Shown here: piece by piece, positions 24,564 through 34,321 of the stretch
Numbering within the stretch: position 1 is the stretch's first letter
Layout of the letters: every line of letters starts with the position of its first letter
DNA from: Phycisphaerae bacterium
Lineage (GTDB): Bacteria > Planctomycetota > Phycisphaerae > Sedimentisphaerales > Anaerohalosphaeraceae
DNA: 64,000 nt
Direction: 5' to 3'
NCBI GenBank assembly: GCA_018052735.1
Contig: JAGPMT010000001.1
Span: forward strand, 62,001 to 126,000
The notes under the pieces: model-generated
What the model was told of the DNA's origin: nothing
The model's database searches: none
What the model saw: only the letters and a program-made list of their open reading frames with translations
Made by a program: the position numbers and the translations under genes

Positions 24564-24590
24564 ATATCGGCCGTCAGACGAAAAAGTTTG
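24564..24590 (-). promoter_or_regulatory. Sigma-28-like promoter before the RNA candidate
   Basis: On the minus strand CAAA (24590-24587), 15 bases, then GCCGATAT (24571-24564), against the FliA consensus TAAA-N15-GCCGATAA: 10 of 12 bases match with optimal spacing. The predicted start near 24556 is at the 5' end of the structured RNA. A sigma-70 -10 (TATAGT, 24566-24561) overlaps but has no -35 box. Such near-matches occur several times by chance in a window of this size, so support is moderate. Confidence 0.45.
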
Positions 24591-24804
24591 AATATTTTTC
24601 TGCATTTTCAATACTGCCATTCAATTTTTATCCTGCTGTTTCTGCGCAGGCAAAAGACATAAGCCCGTTCGTGCAACGGCATCAGTACGGCAGACAGTAC
24701 CCCCCCAAAAAATGACGATATGCGATTTCCAGTTTTGCGGTCTCTAAACACGTTAAAAAATATCTGAATGTGTCTTTTCTTCTTCACAACGGCTGGGCTG
24801 TGTG

Positions 24805-24810
24805 TATAAT
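24805..24810 (+). promoter_or_regulatory. -10 box immediately before the CheY-like gene
   Basis: TATAAT ends 8 bases before the ATG at 24819, so the transcript should begin at or within two bases of the start codon. There is no ribosome-binding site upstream of the ATG. The -35 region (CTTCAC at the right distance) is weak. Confidence 0.55.
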
Positions 24811-24818
24811 TTGCCTAT

Positions 24819-25220
24819 ATGGAGCAGAAAGCGGAAAAACAGCCGAGAGTCCTTGTTATTGAAGACGATCCCGGTCATCAGAGACTGCTTGAGCTTTACA
24901 TCCAGCGTGCCGGCTGCCAATGCGATTGCTGTTTCGATGGGCGAACGGGATTGGACAAAGCGCTGTCCCATGAGTACGATGCCATTTTCATTGATATCCA
25001 TATTCCCGAGATGGACGGCTTTATGGTTGCCACACAGATTCGCGAACAGGGTCTGACCGTTCCGCTGATCGCCACGACGGCCTTAACCGTAGAAGGCATT
25101 CGGCGCAATGCCTCGAAAGTCGGCTATACGGAGTTTCTCCAGAAGCCGCTGGGCGAAAAAGAAATCTGCGACATTCTGCAGCGCTACGCCTTCGGCGAAC
25201 CTTTGGCACAGAAAAGCTGA
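24819..25220 (+). CDS. Single-domain response regulator (CheY-like)
   Basis: A 133-residue stand-alone receiver domain. All key residues are present: Asp16-Asp17 (VIEDDPG), the phospho-acceptor Asp59 (AIFIDIHIPEMDG), Thr86/Thr87 and Lys109 (FLQKPLG). The short tail after residue 123 carries no output domain. It could be a chemotaxis protein or a phosphorelay part; a motif such as IPEMDGF is common to receivers attached to hybrid kinases. No kinase or che gene is adjacent. Transcription probably starts at the ATG itself (leaderless). It converges with addA. Confidence 0.9.
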   Translation: MEQKAEKQPRVLVIEDDPGHQRLLELYIQRAGCQCDCCFDGRTGLDKALSHEYDAIFIDIHIPEMDGFMVATQIREQGLTVPLIATTALTVEGIRRNASKVGYTEFLQKPLGEKEICDILQRYAFGEPLAQKS

Positions 25221-25241
25221 TGCCGGCAATCGCCGGTTTAA

Positions 25242-28200
25242 TCAAGCCGACGGATTTTCACGGAGCGGTTCTGCGGTGTTCAACTCAACGGGAACGGCCG
25301 TTGCAGGTGTGAGAAAATAAAGCCATGCCGAAACAACGCGGCGTTTGAGAATGGCTTCGGCGGCCTGTGCATAGAGACGGACCTGCGGGGCATAACGGGC
25401 GGCACGGTCAGAAAGATGCATCTGTTCAATGCGGTCCGTCTTGAAATCCACAATCACCAGCCCTTCCGCAACAGGAATAATCATATCAATGATGCCCTGC
25501 AGAATAACAAATTCTCCCTGACTCTGTGCGCCGACAGCAGCCGCATCCAGCGCATAGGTAAAGGGCCATTCCCGCAGCAGTGCTGCGCCTGCTGCCCGGG
25601 CCAGCATGCCCAGTCGGCTGCTGAAAAAAGCACAAATGGCCGCCGGGTCAATGGCGTCTGCTGCGGACGGATCCAGCAGTCCTGCCCGGCACAGGGATTC
25701 TGCTGTTGTTTTTACAGCAGCGACATCGAGGGGTTTGGACATGTCGATATGTTCCAAAATCCGATGAACAGCCGAACCCAACACGGCTCCGCCGGGGGCG
25801 GCTGCCGCGGGCTGTCCGGCAGGTTTGTTCAGAAACGCCTCCTGCATGCCCCCAGCGGCAAACTCATCATCCCGATGGCTCAGCTGGCTGACGGAAAGCT
25901 TGGCCGGCAAACATGTTAAATCCTCGAAGGGATAACGCCAGCGCAGATTCCTGCCAATGGCTTCAAAAGCGGCAGCAGCCTGCCGGTCGGCTTCTGAACC
26001 GGCCTTCGGCGGTCGGCAGAGAGATGGAACTGACCGCTTGGCCTGAAGAATCTCCTCAGTCATTTGATTCAGATCCTTCCGCCGGATGCGCTGGGCATAA
26101 AACAGGTTGTCATCTGCCAGACGAGGATGGTCAATATAATACAATGAAGCCAGCGCCCGCTGGCGAGCGAAGCCGGCGGTTATCCAATCCAGCGGACAGC
26201 ATGCTTCGGCCAGCTTCCAATCGGGCAGGGAATCGAACACGCTGCATTCAGACAGCTGGCAGGTACAGGCATCGGATTTGGCGCTTGCGGTCAGTATCAG
26301 TTTTTCCCTTGCCCGTGTCAGGGCCACATAAAGAATGCGCATTTCTTCGGCCAGACCCGAGCGCCGCTTTTGCTCGGCAATAACCTGATGCGCCATCGAG
26401 GGAAACCGTCCAGCCGCCGGCCGGACCGGTATTTGAAGGCCGAGCATCTGTTCATCAATGAGACACTCGCCGGCGGTGTCCTGCATATTAAACTTCGCAT
26501 TCAGTTCGGCGACAAACACGACAGGAAACTCCAGCCCCTTGGCCTTGTGTATGCTCATAATCCGCACGGCATTTTCAGCCGAGCTGTCGGGTTCGGCCGG
26601 AGCCCAGTCCTGTTCGGCCTCGGCTAATTTTTCCAAAAACTCCACAAAGCGCACCAGCGCTGTGCCCGGTTCGGTGGTGCGGAAATGCTCGAATCGAACG
26701 GCGTAGTCGTGCAGTTTCTGGAGATTGGCTATTCGCTGAGCACCGTTGGGCATCGCCGCATAAAATGTTTCCAGCCCTTTGGAACGCATGATTCCATCCA
26801 GCAGATCGGCCAGCGATCCCTGCCGCACCTGCCGTCTCCAATCGCTGATCTGCTCCAGAATCGCCGACAGCGTGCTGCGCAGCGCTGCATCCGCTCCGTC
26901 TGCCGCATACTTCCGCAGCGCCGTGTAAAAGGACATTTTCTTTTCTGCATGCAGCCGGATAAGAGCCAGCTGGGCATCGGTCAGGCCGAACAGCGGGCTG
27001 CGCAGCAGGGCTGCCAATTCGATATCCCGGCAGGGATTATCGAGAACTTTCAGCAGGCATAGGCAGTCGGTAATCTCGGTGGTTTCAAAAAACCCGCAGG
27101 AGCTTTGAGAACTGACAGGCACCCCTGCCAGCCGAAGGATTTCGACGTATTGCTGCGCCCGTCCGGCCGGCGAACGGAGCAAAATGACAATATCGCGATA
27201 CGCCGCAGGTCTGTATGCGTTCAGGCGCTTGTCAAAAATACTGAACTCGGGTTGGCTTCCGACCATCTGCCGAATCCGCCGCGCAATAAATGCCGCCTGC
27301 CGCTGAACCTCTGACAGCGTCTGCGAAAAGTCGGCATCACTGTCGGAAGTGTCGTCGGAATCTGCCTGACCGTTTTCTTCCCGGTCCAGCAGATACAGCT
27401 CCACCGGATGGGCAGGTCCTGCCGAACTACGAAACGGCTCATAGGGAAAGGCCGCTCTCAAGTGTGCCCGATGGTCATAATCCATTCCGGCAACCGAGGT
27501 CTTCATCACCCGCTCAAAGAGAGCATTGACGCAGCTGATGATTTCGGGGCGGCATCGGAAATTATCCTGCAGATCGACTCGGCCGGGCTGGCTCGACGGC
27601 TGGGCAATATCGGCGGCGGACTCCAAATGCGACAGGAAAATCTCCGGTCTGCTCTGACGGAAACCGTAAATGCTTTGCTTGATATCGCCTACCACAAAAA
27701 GATTATCCGGGCGGGCCAGATGCTCAATAAGCCGCTGCTGAACAGCATTGATATCCTGATATTCATCGATAAAGATATGCTCAAAACGCTTCCGCAGCTG
27801 GGCGGACACATCAGGGTGCGATTCCAGCAGGGCCAAGGCCCGATGCTCCAGATCGGCAAAATCCAGCACATTCCGGCGCTGTTTTACCGCCCGATAGCAT
27901 CTGTCGAACCGCTTGAGCAGTTCCAGCAGTGTCTGAGTCTGCAATCCAGCCTGCGGAGCAATCCATTGGCTGTAGCCGTCGGCCAGCAAGGCAAAATCAC
28001 AGAGGGCCATTAATTGATCTTTTACAGCCTTAATAAGATCCTTGATGAGCTCCTGCTGAGACTGATTTATTTTATCTTTCTTTCGAAGCTGGCCCCACTT
28101 ATTAATACCTGCTATATACTGCCGGCATTCCTCATACTTCTCCTGCCCAATGAGTTGTTCGCACTTCAAAACCGCCGGCAGGACCGTCTGCTGGATATAG

Positions 28201-28937
28201 TCCGATACGTATTGACCATTGCACCACTGGCTGTCCAGAGCCGTCGCAGCAGACAGCTTCTGACGGCAGAAAGCCAGCTCCTGCAGCAGAATCTCTTTTT
28301 GGGTATCCTGCAGCTGCCGATAGGCCTGACTATGAATGTCGCTGATTTCAGCTGCGCGGCGGTAAAAGTCGTCCCGGCTGACAACACTGTCGAGAAACTC
28401 GCTGAGAGGGATAATGCGGTCGATAAAACTTCTGGAACCGGCCTGAACCCTGCGGCCGTCAAACAGCGTGCGCATCGCCTGTGCAAGCTGTTCATCCGCC
28501 CAAGCCTCTTCGAGCATTTCCGTCAGTACTTCGTGCTTCACAAGCCGCTGCTCATCTTCGTCGACGATGCCGAAAGCCGGATCCAAATCAATGAGAAAGA
28601 AAAACTCCAGCAGAATGCGTTTGCAGAAAGCATGAATGGTGCTGATATACGCACGATCCAGACGGAGAAGCTCTAAACGGAGGTTTTTGGCGGCTGTCTG
28701 GCGATAGGTTTTATAGAGTGCCTCTGCAATCCGGCTGCGCATCTCTTCGGCTGCCGCATCGGTAAATGTCAGAACAAGCATCGCATCGGCATGCACCGGC
28801 GCAAGGGAGTCGCTGATTCGTCTTACGGCCCGCTCTGCCAGTACAGCTGTTTTCCCTGTTCCAGCCGATGCAGTCACCAGCACCTTCCGCCCGACAGCGC
28901 TGATTGCCGCCTTTTGTGCTTCCGTCCATGCTGTCAT
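25242..28937 (-). CDS. addA: AddA-type helicase-nuclease
   Basis: AddA processes double-strand DNA ends for recombination together with AddB. The 1231-residue protein is a UvrD-like superfamily 1 helicase: motif I VTASAGTGKTAVLAERAV (near residue 20), motif II HIFIDEYQD, motif III VVGDIKQSIYGFRQ, motif V IMSIHKAKGLEFPVVFVAE and motif VI RILYVALTRAREKLIL. The C-terminus has a RecB-type PD-(D/E)xK nuclease with GEFVILQGIIDMI and LVIVDFKTDR. Length matches AddA. Unusually, no addB lies next to it: upstream is the divergent repressor gene and downstream the CheY-like gene. An ATG at 28937 follows a weak GGGA ribosome site. Confidence 0.93.
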   Translation of the reverse strand: MTAWTEAQKAAISAVGRKVLVTASAGTGKTAVLAERAVRRISDSLAPVHADAMLVLTFTDAAAEEMRSRIAEALYKTYRQTAAKNLRLELLRLDRAYISTIHAFCKRILLEFFFLIDLDPAFGIVDEDEQRLVKHEVLTEMLEEAWADEQLAQAMRTLFDGRRVQAGSRSFIDRIIPLSEFLDSVVSRDDFYRRAAEISDIHSQAYRQLQDTQKEILLQELAFCRQKLSAATALDSQWCNGQYVSDYIQQTVLPAVLKCEQLIGQEKYEECRQYIAGINKWGQLRKKDKINQSQQELIKDLIKAVKDQLMALCDFALLADGYSQWIAPQAGLQTQTLLELLKRFDRCYRAVKQRRNVLDFADLEHRALALLESHPDVSAQLRKRFEHIFIDEYQDINAVQQRLIEHLARPDNLFVVGDIKQSIYGFRQSRPEIFLSHLESAADIAQPSSQPGRVDLQDNFRCRPEIISCVNALFERVMKTSVAGMDYDHRAHLRAAFPYEPFRSSAGPAHPVELYLLDREENGQADSDDTSDSDADFSQTLSEVQRQAAFIARRIRQMVGSQPEFSIFDKRLNAYRPAAYRDIVILLRSPAGRAQQYVEILRLAGVPVSSQSSCGFFETTEITDCLCLLKVLDNPCRDIELAALLRSPLFGLTDAQLALIRLHAEKKMSFYTALRKYAADGADAALRSTLSAILEQISDWRRQVRQGSLADLLDGIMRSKGLETFYAAMPNGAQRIANLQKLHDYAVRFEHFRTTEPGTALVRFVEFLEKLAEAEQDWAPAEPDSSAENAVRIMSIHKAKGLEFPVVFVAELNAKFNMQDTAGECLIDEQMLGLQIPVRPAAGRFPSMAHQVIAEQKRRSGLAEEMRILYVALTRAREKLILTASAKSDACTCQLSECSVFDSLPDWKLAEACCPLDWITAGFARQRALASLYYIDHPRLADDNLFYAQRIRRKDLNQMTEEILQAKRSVPSLCRPPKAGSEADRQAAAAFEAIGRNLRWRYPFEDLTCLPAKLSVSQLSHRDDEFAAGGMQEAFLNKPAGQPAAAAPGGAVLGSAVHRILEHIDMSKPLDVAAVKTTAESLCRAGLLDPSAADAIDPAAICAFFSSRLGMLARAAGAALLREWPFTYALDAAAVGAQSQGEFVILQGIIDMIIPVAEGLVIVDFKTDRIEQMHLSDRAARYAPQVRLYAQAAEAILKRRVVSAWLYFLTPATAVPVELNTAEPLRENPSA

Positions 28938-28956
28938 GTATTTTATCCCTGCCCTT

Positions 28957-28975
28957 CTGACTCTCCGAAAGTCAG
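28957..28975. repeat. Inverted repeat before addA
   Basis: CTGACT (28957-28962) and AGTCAG (28970-28975) are exact complements separated by 7 bases, 20 bases before the addA start codon. The position suits an operator for a repressor acting on addA. Other short palindromes lie further right in the same gap (GCATAA-TC-TTATGC near 29055). Confidence 0.5.
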
Positions 28976-29138
28976 CCCTACTCTAAACAAATCAGAATGC
29001 CGCATCAATACCCTTATGACAAAAACTGCTCCCCCTTATGTCCCGCAAAACAGGCATAATCTTATGCAATTAAGATGCGTCTTGCATCCAATTTTTTCGG
29101 CCGGATTTAAAAATCCTTGTGTTTCAGGAGTTTTATTT

Positions 29139-29160
29139 TTTTGTTGGATAAATAACAAAA
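29139..29160. promoter_or_regulatory. Candidate operator before the XRE-S24 gene
   Basis: TTTTGTT (29139-29145) and AACAAAA (29154-29160) are exact 7-base complements with an 8-base spacer, ending 4 bases before the -35 box at 29165. This is a likely binding site for autoregulation by the encoded repressor. The match is from the sequence; the role is inferred. Confidence 0.55.
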
Positions 29161-29164
29161 TGGC

Positions 29165-29193
29165 TTGCATATTGTACTCCACCGCATTATAAT
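29165..29193 (+). promoter_or_regulatory. Sigma-70-type promoter of the XRE-S24 repressor
   Basis: TTGCAT (29165-29170), a 17-base spacer and TATAAT (29188-29193): a strong housekeeping promoter. The ATG follows 8 bases after the -10 box, so the transcript probably starts at or next to the start codon; there is no ribosome site. Confidence 0.75.
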
Positions 29194-29201
29194 AGGCCAT
29201 T

Positions 29202-29981
29202 ATGTCGTTAGGTCAAATACTTCGAAAGCGTCGGGAACAGCTTAAGCTGACACTGGATGAGGTGGCTGCATTGACCGGCTTTTCCAAGCCGTATCTTTCG
29301 ACAATTGAGACCGGTCATGTCAAAAATCCTCCCAGTGACAAACTGCTTCGCAAACTCGAAGAATATCTCAAATTCGAGCCGGGTCATTTGCAGCACCTCG
29401 CCCATGTTGAACGGATGCCGGTTGATATACGTCATGAGTACGAAGCAATAGATGCCGAAAATCGGCGATTTCGGCAGATTATTAAAGATATTATCGCTCA
29501 TAAAATCAATCCCGAAAAACTCGACAAACTGCTGAACGGCTGTGACCTCCAAGCCGATGCCGAAAGCCCTTACAGGGAAAAACCGGGCCAGTGGGTACCT
29601 ATTATCAACAAGGTTCCTGCGGGCTATCCGGCAGAATTTGACGACATGGGATATCCGGTTGGTTTTGGGGACGATTATGTCCGCTGTCCGGATATTCATG
29701 ACCCCAATGCCTTTGCCGTTCGCGTTGTAGGGGATTCAATGCAGCCGAAGTTCGCAGAGGGTGATGTTGTTATATTTTCGCCGGCCGCCGATATTCAAAA
29801 TGGCGATGATTGTTTTGTCCGCCTTCGAGAACCCCATGAGACGACATTCAAGCGTATTTTCTTCGAACCAGACAACAGAATTCGCCTGCAGCCGCGCAAT
29901 AACCTTTATGCCCCTGTTATTGTCGAATCCGGACGTGTCAACGGCCTCTACCGCGCGGTGATTCATTACCAAAAACTGTAA
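29202..29981 (+). CDS. LexA-like repressor: XRE helix-turn-helix plus S24 peptidase domain
   Basis: A 259-residue regulator. Residues 5-60 are an XRE-type helix-turn-helix (LKLTLDEVAALTGFSKPYLS). A linker with a short helix follows (about 75-115). The S24/LexA domain (about 130-259) has a candidate self-cleavage bond Ala140-Gly141 (KVPAGYP), catalytic Ser179 (VVGDSMQPKF) and Lys217 (TTFKRI). Such proteins cut themselves when RecA is activated by DNA damage, releasing their targets. It is divergent to addA, a DNA-repair gene, with inverted repeats in the shared gap. Likely leaderless. Phage CI-type repressors share this architecture, but there are no phage genes nearby. Confidence 0.9.
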   Translation: MSLGQILRKRREQLKLTLDEVAALTGFSKPYLSTIETGHVKNPPSDKLLRKLEEYLKFEPGHLQHLAHVERMPVDIRHEYEAIDAENRRFRQIIKDIIAHKINPEKLDKLLNGCDLQADAESPYREKPGQWVPIINKVPAGYPAEFDDMGYPVGFGDDYVRCPDIHDPNAFAVRVVGDSMQPKFAEGDVVIFSPAADIQNGDDCFVRLREPHETTFKRIFFEPDNRIRLQPRNNLYAPVIVESGRVNGLYRAVIHYQKL

Positions 29982-30121
29982 GGATACAAAACCCATCCTG
30001 TGTGACTTTCACCATGATTATTCCGGTTTTTAACTGGAATTGACAGCGTGAAACGCTATAATCTCTGACATTTAATCCTATTCCTAAAAAGGACTATTCA
30101 GGAGCAGGTAAAACCGGATTT

Positions 30122-33100
30122 ATGTCATTGGGAACAAACCTCATGGCAAACAGTGTCCTGATAATGGTGTCGATGGCACTATGCAGCGGACTGGCTGCGG
30201 AGACGCAGCCGCAAACTGCGCCCGATTTAGCGGGGCAGGATCTTCATCTGACCGCCCCGACAATGACAGTCTGTCATCAGCCGGAGGCCGAATGGCCTCA
30301 GGTTATCCTGCTGGAAGGCGGCGCGGCAGTCCAAATAGGAGACAATCTTTTATCCAGCCGCAGTGCCGTTATCTTTCTTCGCCCGCAGGGCCGCGAACAA
30401 GCGGCTTTTGGCATAGGGCAGGCATGGCAGACGCGGGTGTATATGGAGGGAGATGTTTCCGTTCAGCAGGGCAGCAGGTCCAAAGCCACTCCTATTCAGC
30501 ATTTCATCGTCGAGGGGGCACAAGCGATTGTTACCCAATTTCTGGCAACCGGTCAGGTGTTTGCCACAGCAGATACAAACACGGCGGTATCTTTCGATTA
30601 TCTGGCAGACAGCCCGCTATACCAGCAGGCAGTAAAAGCCGGCCAGCAGATACCGTTGGGGCCTGCGGTTCGCAAGACAGCCCGAGTACCCAGTCCTGAA
30701 GAGGTTATTGCTCATCCTGAAATTCAGCCGGAAAAAACGGCTTCGCGGATGGCAACTTCGATTGCCCAGCAAATTGAACACAGTCGGAAACCAGACAAAT
30801 CCGCACCGACAGGACCGGTTTACCCTGTTCACCTGTCGGCCGTTTGGGAGCCGGTCCCGCAGATTCAGAAAACCCAGATGCCCGATGGGCAGGAAGTTGT
30901 TACGGCTTCGGGGCGGTTTTATCTATGGCAGAAACGGCCTGATGATACTGTCATAGAGTTTATGGCTGATCAGCTGGTTCTGTTCTTCGGCAAAGGACAA
31001 TTCGAATTGGAATCCGATGCTTCCAAAAGCGGCCAGCTGGGAATGGGGACCATTCAGGCGGTCTATCTTTCAGGCAATATTGTAATGACAGAGGGCCGCC
31101 GAACGACACGGGCTGATGAGCTGTATTACGATTTTACCAATCAGCGGGCGCTGGTGGTGAATGCATCAATGCGGATTTTTGATGAAAAAAGAGGCCTGCC
31201 TGTTTATTTGCGGGCTTCGCTGCTCGGACGCGTCAGCAAAGATATTTTTGAAGCCCAAGATGTGCAGCTGACCAGCAGCGAATTTTATTTCCCGCAGCTG
31301 TCGGTCAATGCCTCTCGGATGGTGCTGCTGACCGGCGAGGCGCTGGAAATGCGGCGGCGTCTGACGGAACAGAAAGATACAGCCGCTCAATACGAAGGTC
31401 AACTCAAGGATGTAACCGTCCGCTATGGGAGTACGGCCTTTTTCGGCTGGCCCAGCATGGTAACCAATTTCGCCCGGCCGGATATTCCGCTCAGCCGGCT
31501 GACTGTCGGCAGCGATTCTGAATTCGGCACGGCGGTGGAAACCCGCTGGCATTTGGCACGGCTGCTGGGGATCCGCGATCCCGTTTGGGCAAACAGCCGG
31601 CTGGCGGCGGATTATTTCAGCGACCGCGGCGTGGGAGCAGGAATTGAAAACGAGTACGAGACGGATGATTCCAAAGGATCGCTGATCAGTTATATCATGA
31701 CCGACCGCGGCAAGGACGATTTGGGACGGTACCGCAAGAATATTGAGCCGGATAAGGATATTCGAGGGCGGTTCAGCTTTCGGCACCGCCAGTATCTGCC
31801 GGATGACTGGCAGCTGACGCTTGAGACAAGCTATCTGTCGGACCGCAATTTTTTGGAGGCGATGTACCGCAACGAGTTCTATACCGACAAAGATCAGGAA
31901 ACAGTCCTTCACCTGAAACGCATCTGGGACAATCAGGCCTTTTCGATTCTGGGCAAAATCCGCATCAACGATTTTGAAACAACAACCGATGAACTGCCCA
32001 GCGTCGAATACCATCGAACAGGCCAGTCGTTCTGGGATGACCGGCTGACGTGGTACAGCGACAGCCAGCTGGGGCGGTTTCGAAACCGATTTGACAACGA
32101 TGCGGATTTAAGACCGACCGATACCAGCGACTTTTACACCTTTGCCTATACCCGCAACGAGGTGGATTGGCCGCTGATGTGGAACACCGTCAAACTGGTG
32201 CCCTTTGCAGCTGGCAGCTACGGCTATGAGGATGATTACGGTTTTGACAGAACGCTTGACGGGCGGCGGATTGACAGCGAAAACAAGGTGATTCTGGGCG
32301 AAGCGGGCATACGGGCCTCTACCATGTTCTGGAAGGAAGATCCGTTCGTTCGCTCCGCCTTGTGGGATATCAGCGGACTGCGTCATATTATTACGCCGTA
32401 CATGGAGGCTGTTGTTTACGAAGCCAGTGACAAGACGGCCGATATGCGGGATGTGATCCACGCCGGCATTCAGCAGCGCTGGCAGACCCACCGGGGCAGC
32501 CAGCAGGAACTCCGCACGCTGGATTGGATGCGTTTGGACATTGAGACAACATGGGTCAGTGAGGATGCGAAAGCAGCTGTCAGTCCGCTGGCCGACGACC
32601 CCTTCGGGTACGGTCTGCGTCAGGTGTACGGACCGGCCGGATTTATTTATAATGATCCGTCTATCCCCCTGCTGCTTCGCCGCGACGACAGTTTCTTCGG
32701 AACAGTCAGAGACACCCTGAATACAGAATACATCTGGCGAATTTCGGATACCTTCTCCCTGCTGAGCGATATGAATTACGACATCAACAGCGGCCGCATT
32801 CAGCAACTGGATGCAGGCGTCAGCCGCTATGTTTATCCGGATATCAGCTACTACCTCGGGACGCGGTATCTGTATCCGGTTGTTCTGCCGGTCGATAAAA
32901 CCCGCGACGGCATTCCCGACATTTACGAAAAAGGATCCAATTCCTTTGTGGCGGCGGTTACCTATCGTCTGAGCCAGCGGTACACAGCGACTTTTTCGCA
33001 GGAATACAACTTTGATTTCGGCAAAGCTATTCGCAGCGATTTGGCACTCATACGCCACTATCACCGGCTCTTTTATGCGATGAGTTTGTCGCTGGATGAA

Positions 33101-33211
33101 TCCCTCAACCGCAGTTCGGTGATGTTCAGCGTCTGGCCTCAGGGTGTTGAAGAGCTGACGGTCGGCTCCCGCAAATATACCGCCCTGACCGGCTCCCGAT
33201 GGGAAGATTAA
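30122..33211 (+). CDS. lptD: LPS-assembly protein LptD-like outer membrane protein
   Basis: LptD places lipopolysaccharide in the outer leaflet of the outer membrane. The 1029-residue protein has a signal peptide (LMANSVLIMVSMALCSGLAA), an OstA-like periplasmic part (about 30-440; for example QAVYLSGNIVMTEGRRTTRA followed by DELYYDFTNQRALV), and a long C-terminal barrel-like part rich in alternating aromatic/charged strands. Length is larger than E. coli LptD (784), mainly through an added N-terminal OstA-like segment. The ATG at 30122 has an AGGAG about 15 bases upstream; ATG 30144, seven codons later, starts directly at the signal peptide and is equally possible. A terminator-like hairpin follows the gene. 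Confidence 0.85.
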   Translation: MSLGTNLMANSVLIMVSMALCSGLAAETQPQTAPDLAGQDLHLTAPTMTVCHQPEAEWPQVILLEGGAAVQIGDNLLSSRSAVIFLRPQGREQAAFGIGQAWQTRVYMEGDVSVQQGSRSKATPIQHFIVEGAQAIVTQFLATGQVFATADTNTAVSFDYLADSPLYQQAVKAGQQIPLGPAVRKTARVPSPEEVIAHPEIQPEKTASRMATSIAQQIEHSRKPDKSAPTGPVYPVHLSAVWEPVPQIQKTQMPDGQEVVTASGRFYLWQKRPDDTVIEFMADQLVLFFGKGQFELESDASKSGQLGMGTIQAVYLSGNIVMTEGRRTTRADELYYDFTNQRALVVNASMRIFDEKRGLPVYLRASLLGRVSKDIFEAQDVQLTSSEFYFPQLSVNASRMVLLTGEALEMRRRLTEQKDTAAQYEGQLKDVTVRYGSTAFFGWPSMVTNFARPDIPLSRLTVGSDSEFGTAVETRWHLARLLGIRDPVWANSRLAADYFSDRGVGAGIENEYETDDSKGSLISYIMTDRGKDDLGRYRKNIEPDKDIRGRFSFRHRQYLPDDWQLTLETSYLSDRNFLEAMYRNEFYTDKDQETVLHLKRIWDNQAFSILGKIRINDFETTTDELPSVEYHRTGQSFWDDRLTWYSDSQLGRFRNRFDNDADLRPTDTSDFYTFAYTRNEVDWPLMWNTVKLVPFAAGSYGYEDDYGFDRTLDGRRIDSENKVILGEAGIRASTMFWKEDPFVRSALWDISGLRHIITPYMEAVVYEASDKTADMRDVIHAGIQQRWQTHRGSQQELRTLDWMRLDIETTWVSEDAKAAVSPLADDPFGYGLRQVYGPAGFIYNDPSIPLLLRRDDSFFGTVRDTLNTEYIWRISDTFSLLSDMNYDINSGRIQQLDAGVSRYVYPDISYYLGTRYLYPVVLPVDKTRDGIPDIYEKGSNSFVAAVTYRLSQRYTATFSQEYNFDFGKAIRSDLALIRHYHRLFYAMSLSLDESLNRSSVMFSVWPQGVEELTVGSRKYTALTGSRWED

Positions 33212-33223
33212 AATACTTCGAGC

Positions 33224-34216
<993 letters not shown>

Positions 34217-34249
34217 CCGATTGCAGGCCGAATCCAATCGACTAACCGC

Positions 34250-34275
34250 GGCAGAACGGCTTCGGCCGTTCTGCC
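34250..34275. terminator. Strong UUCG tetraloop hairpin after fbaA
   Basis: GGCAGAACGGC (34250-34260) and GCCGTTCTGCC (34265-34275) are perfect 11-base complements closed by a TTCG loop, the most stable tetraloop. No U-run follows (TGCTCTATTG), so it may act as a transcript-stabilising 3' end or an attenuator rather than a classic Rho-independent terminator. Confidence 0.6.
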
Positions 34276-34321
34276 TGCTCTATTGCTTAGACAAGAGCCC
34301 AAGACACGAGGTACACAATAC

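Noticed and set aside
32108-33064. Long reverse-strand open frame (318 codons) opposite the lptD barrel
   Set aside because: No domain or signal, and it mirrors the third-position bias of lptD. It is a shadow of the coding strand.
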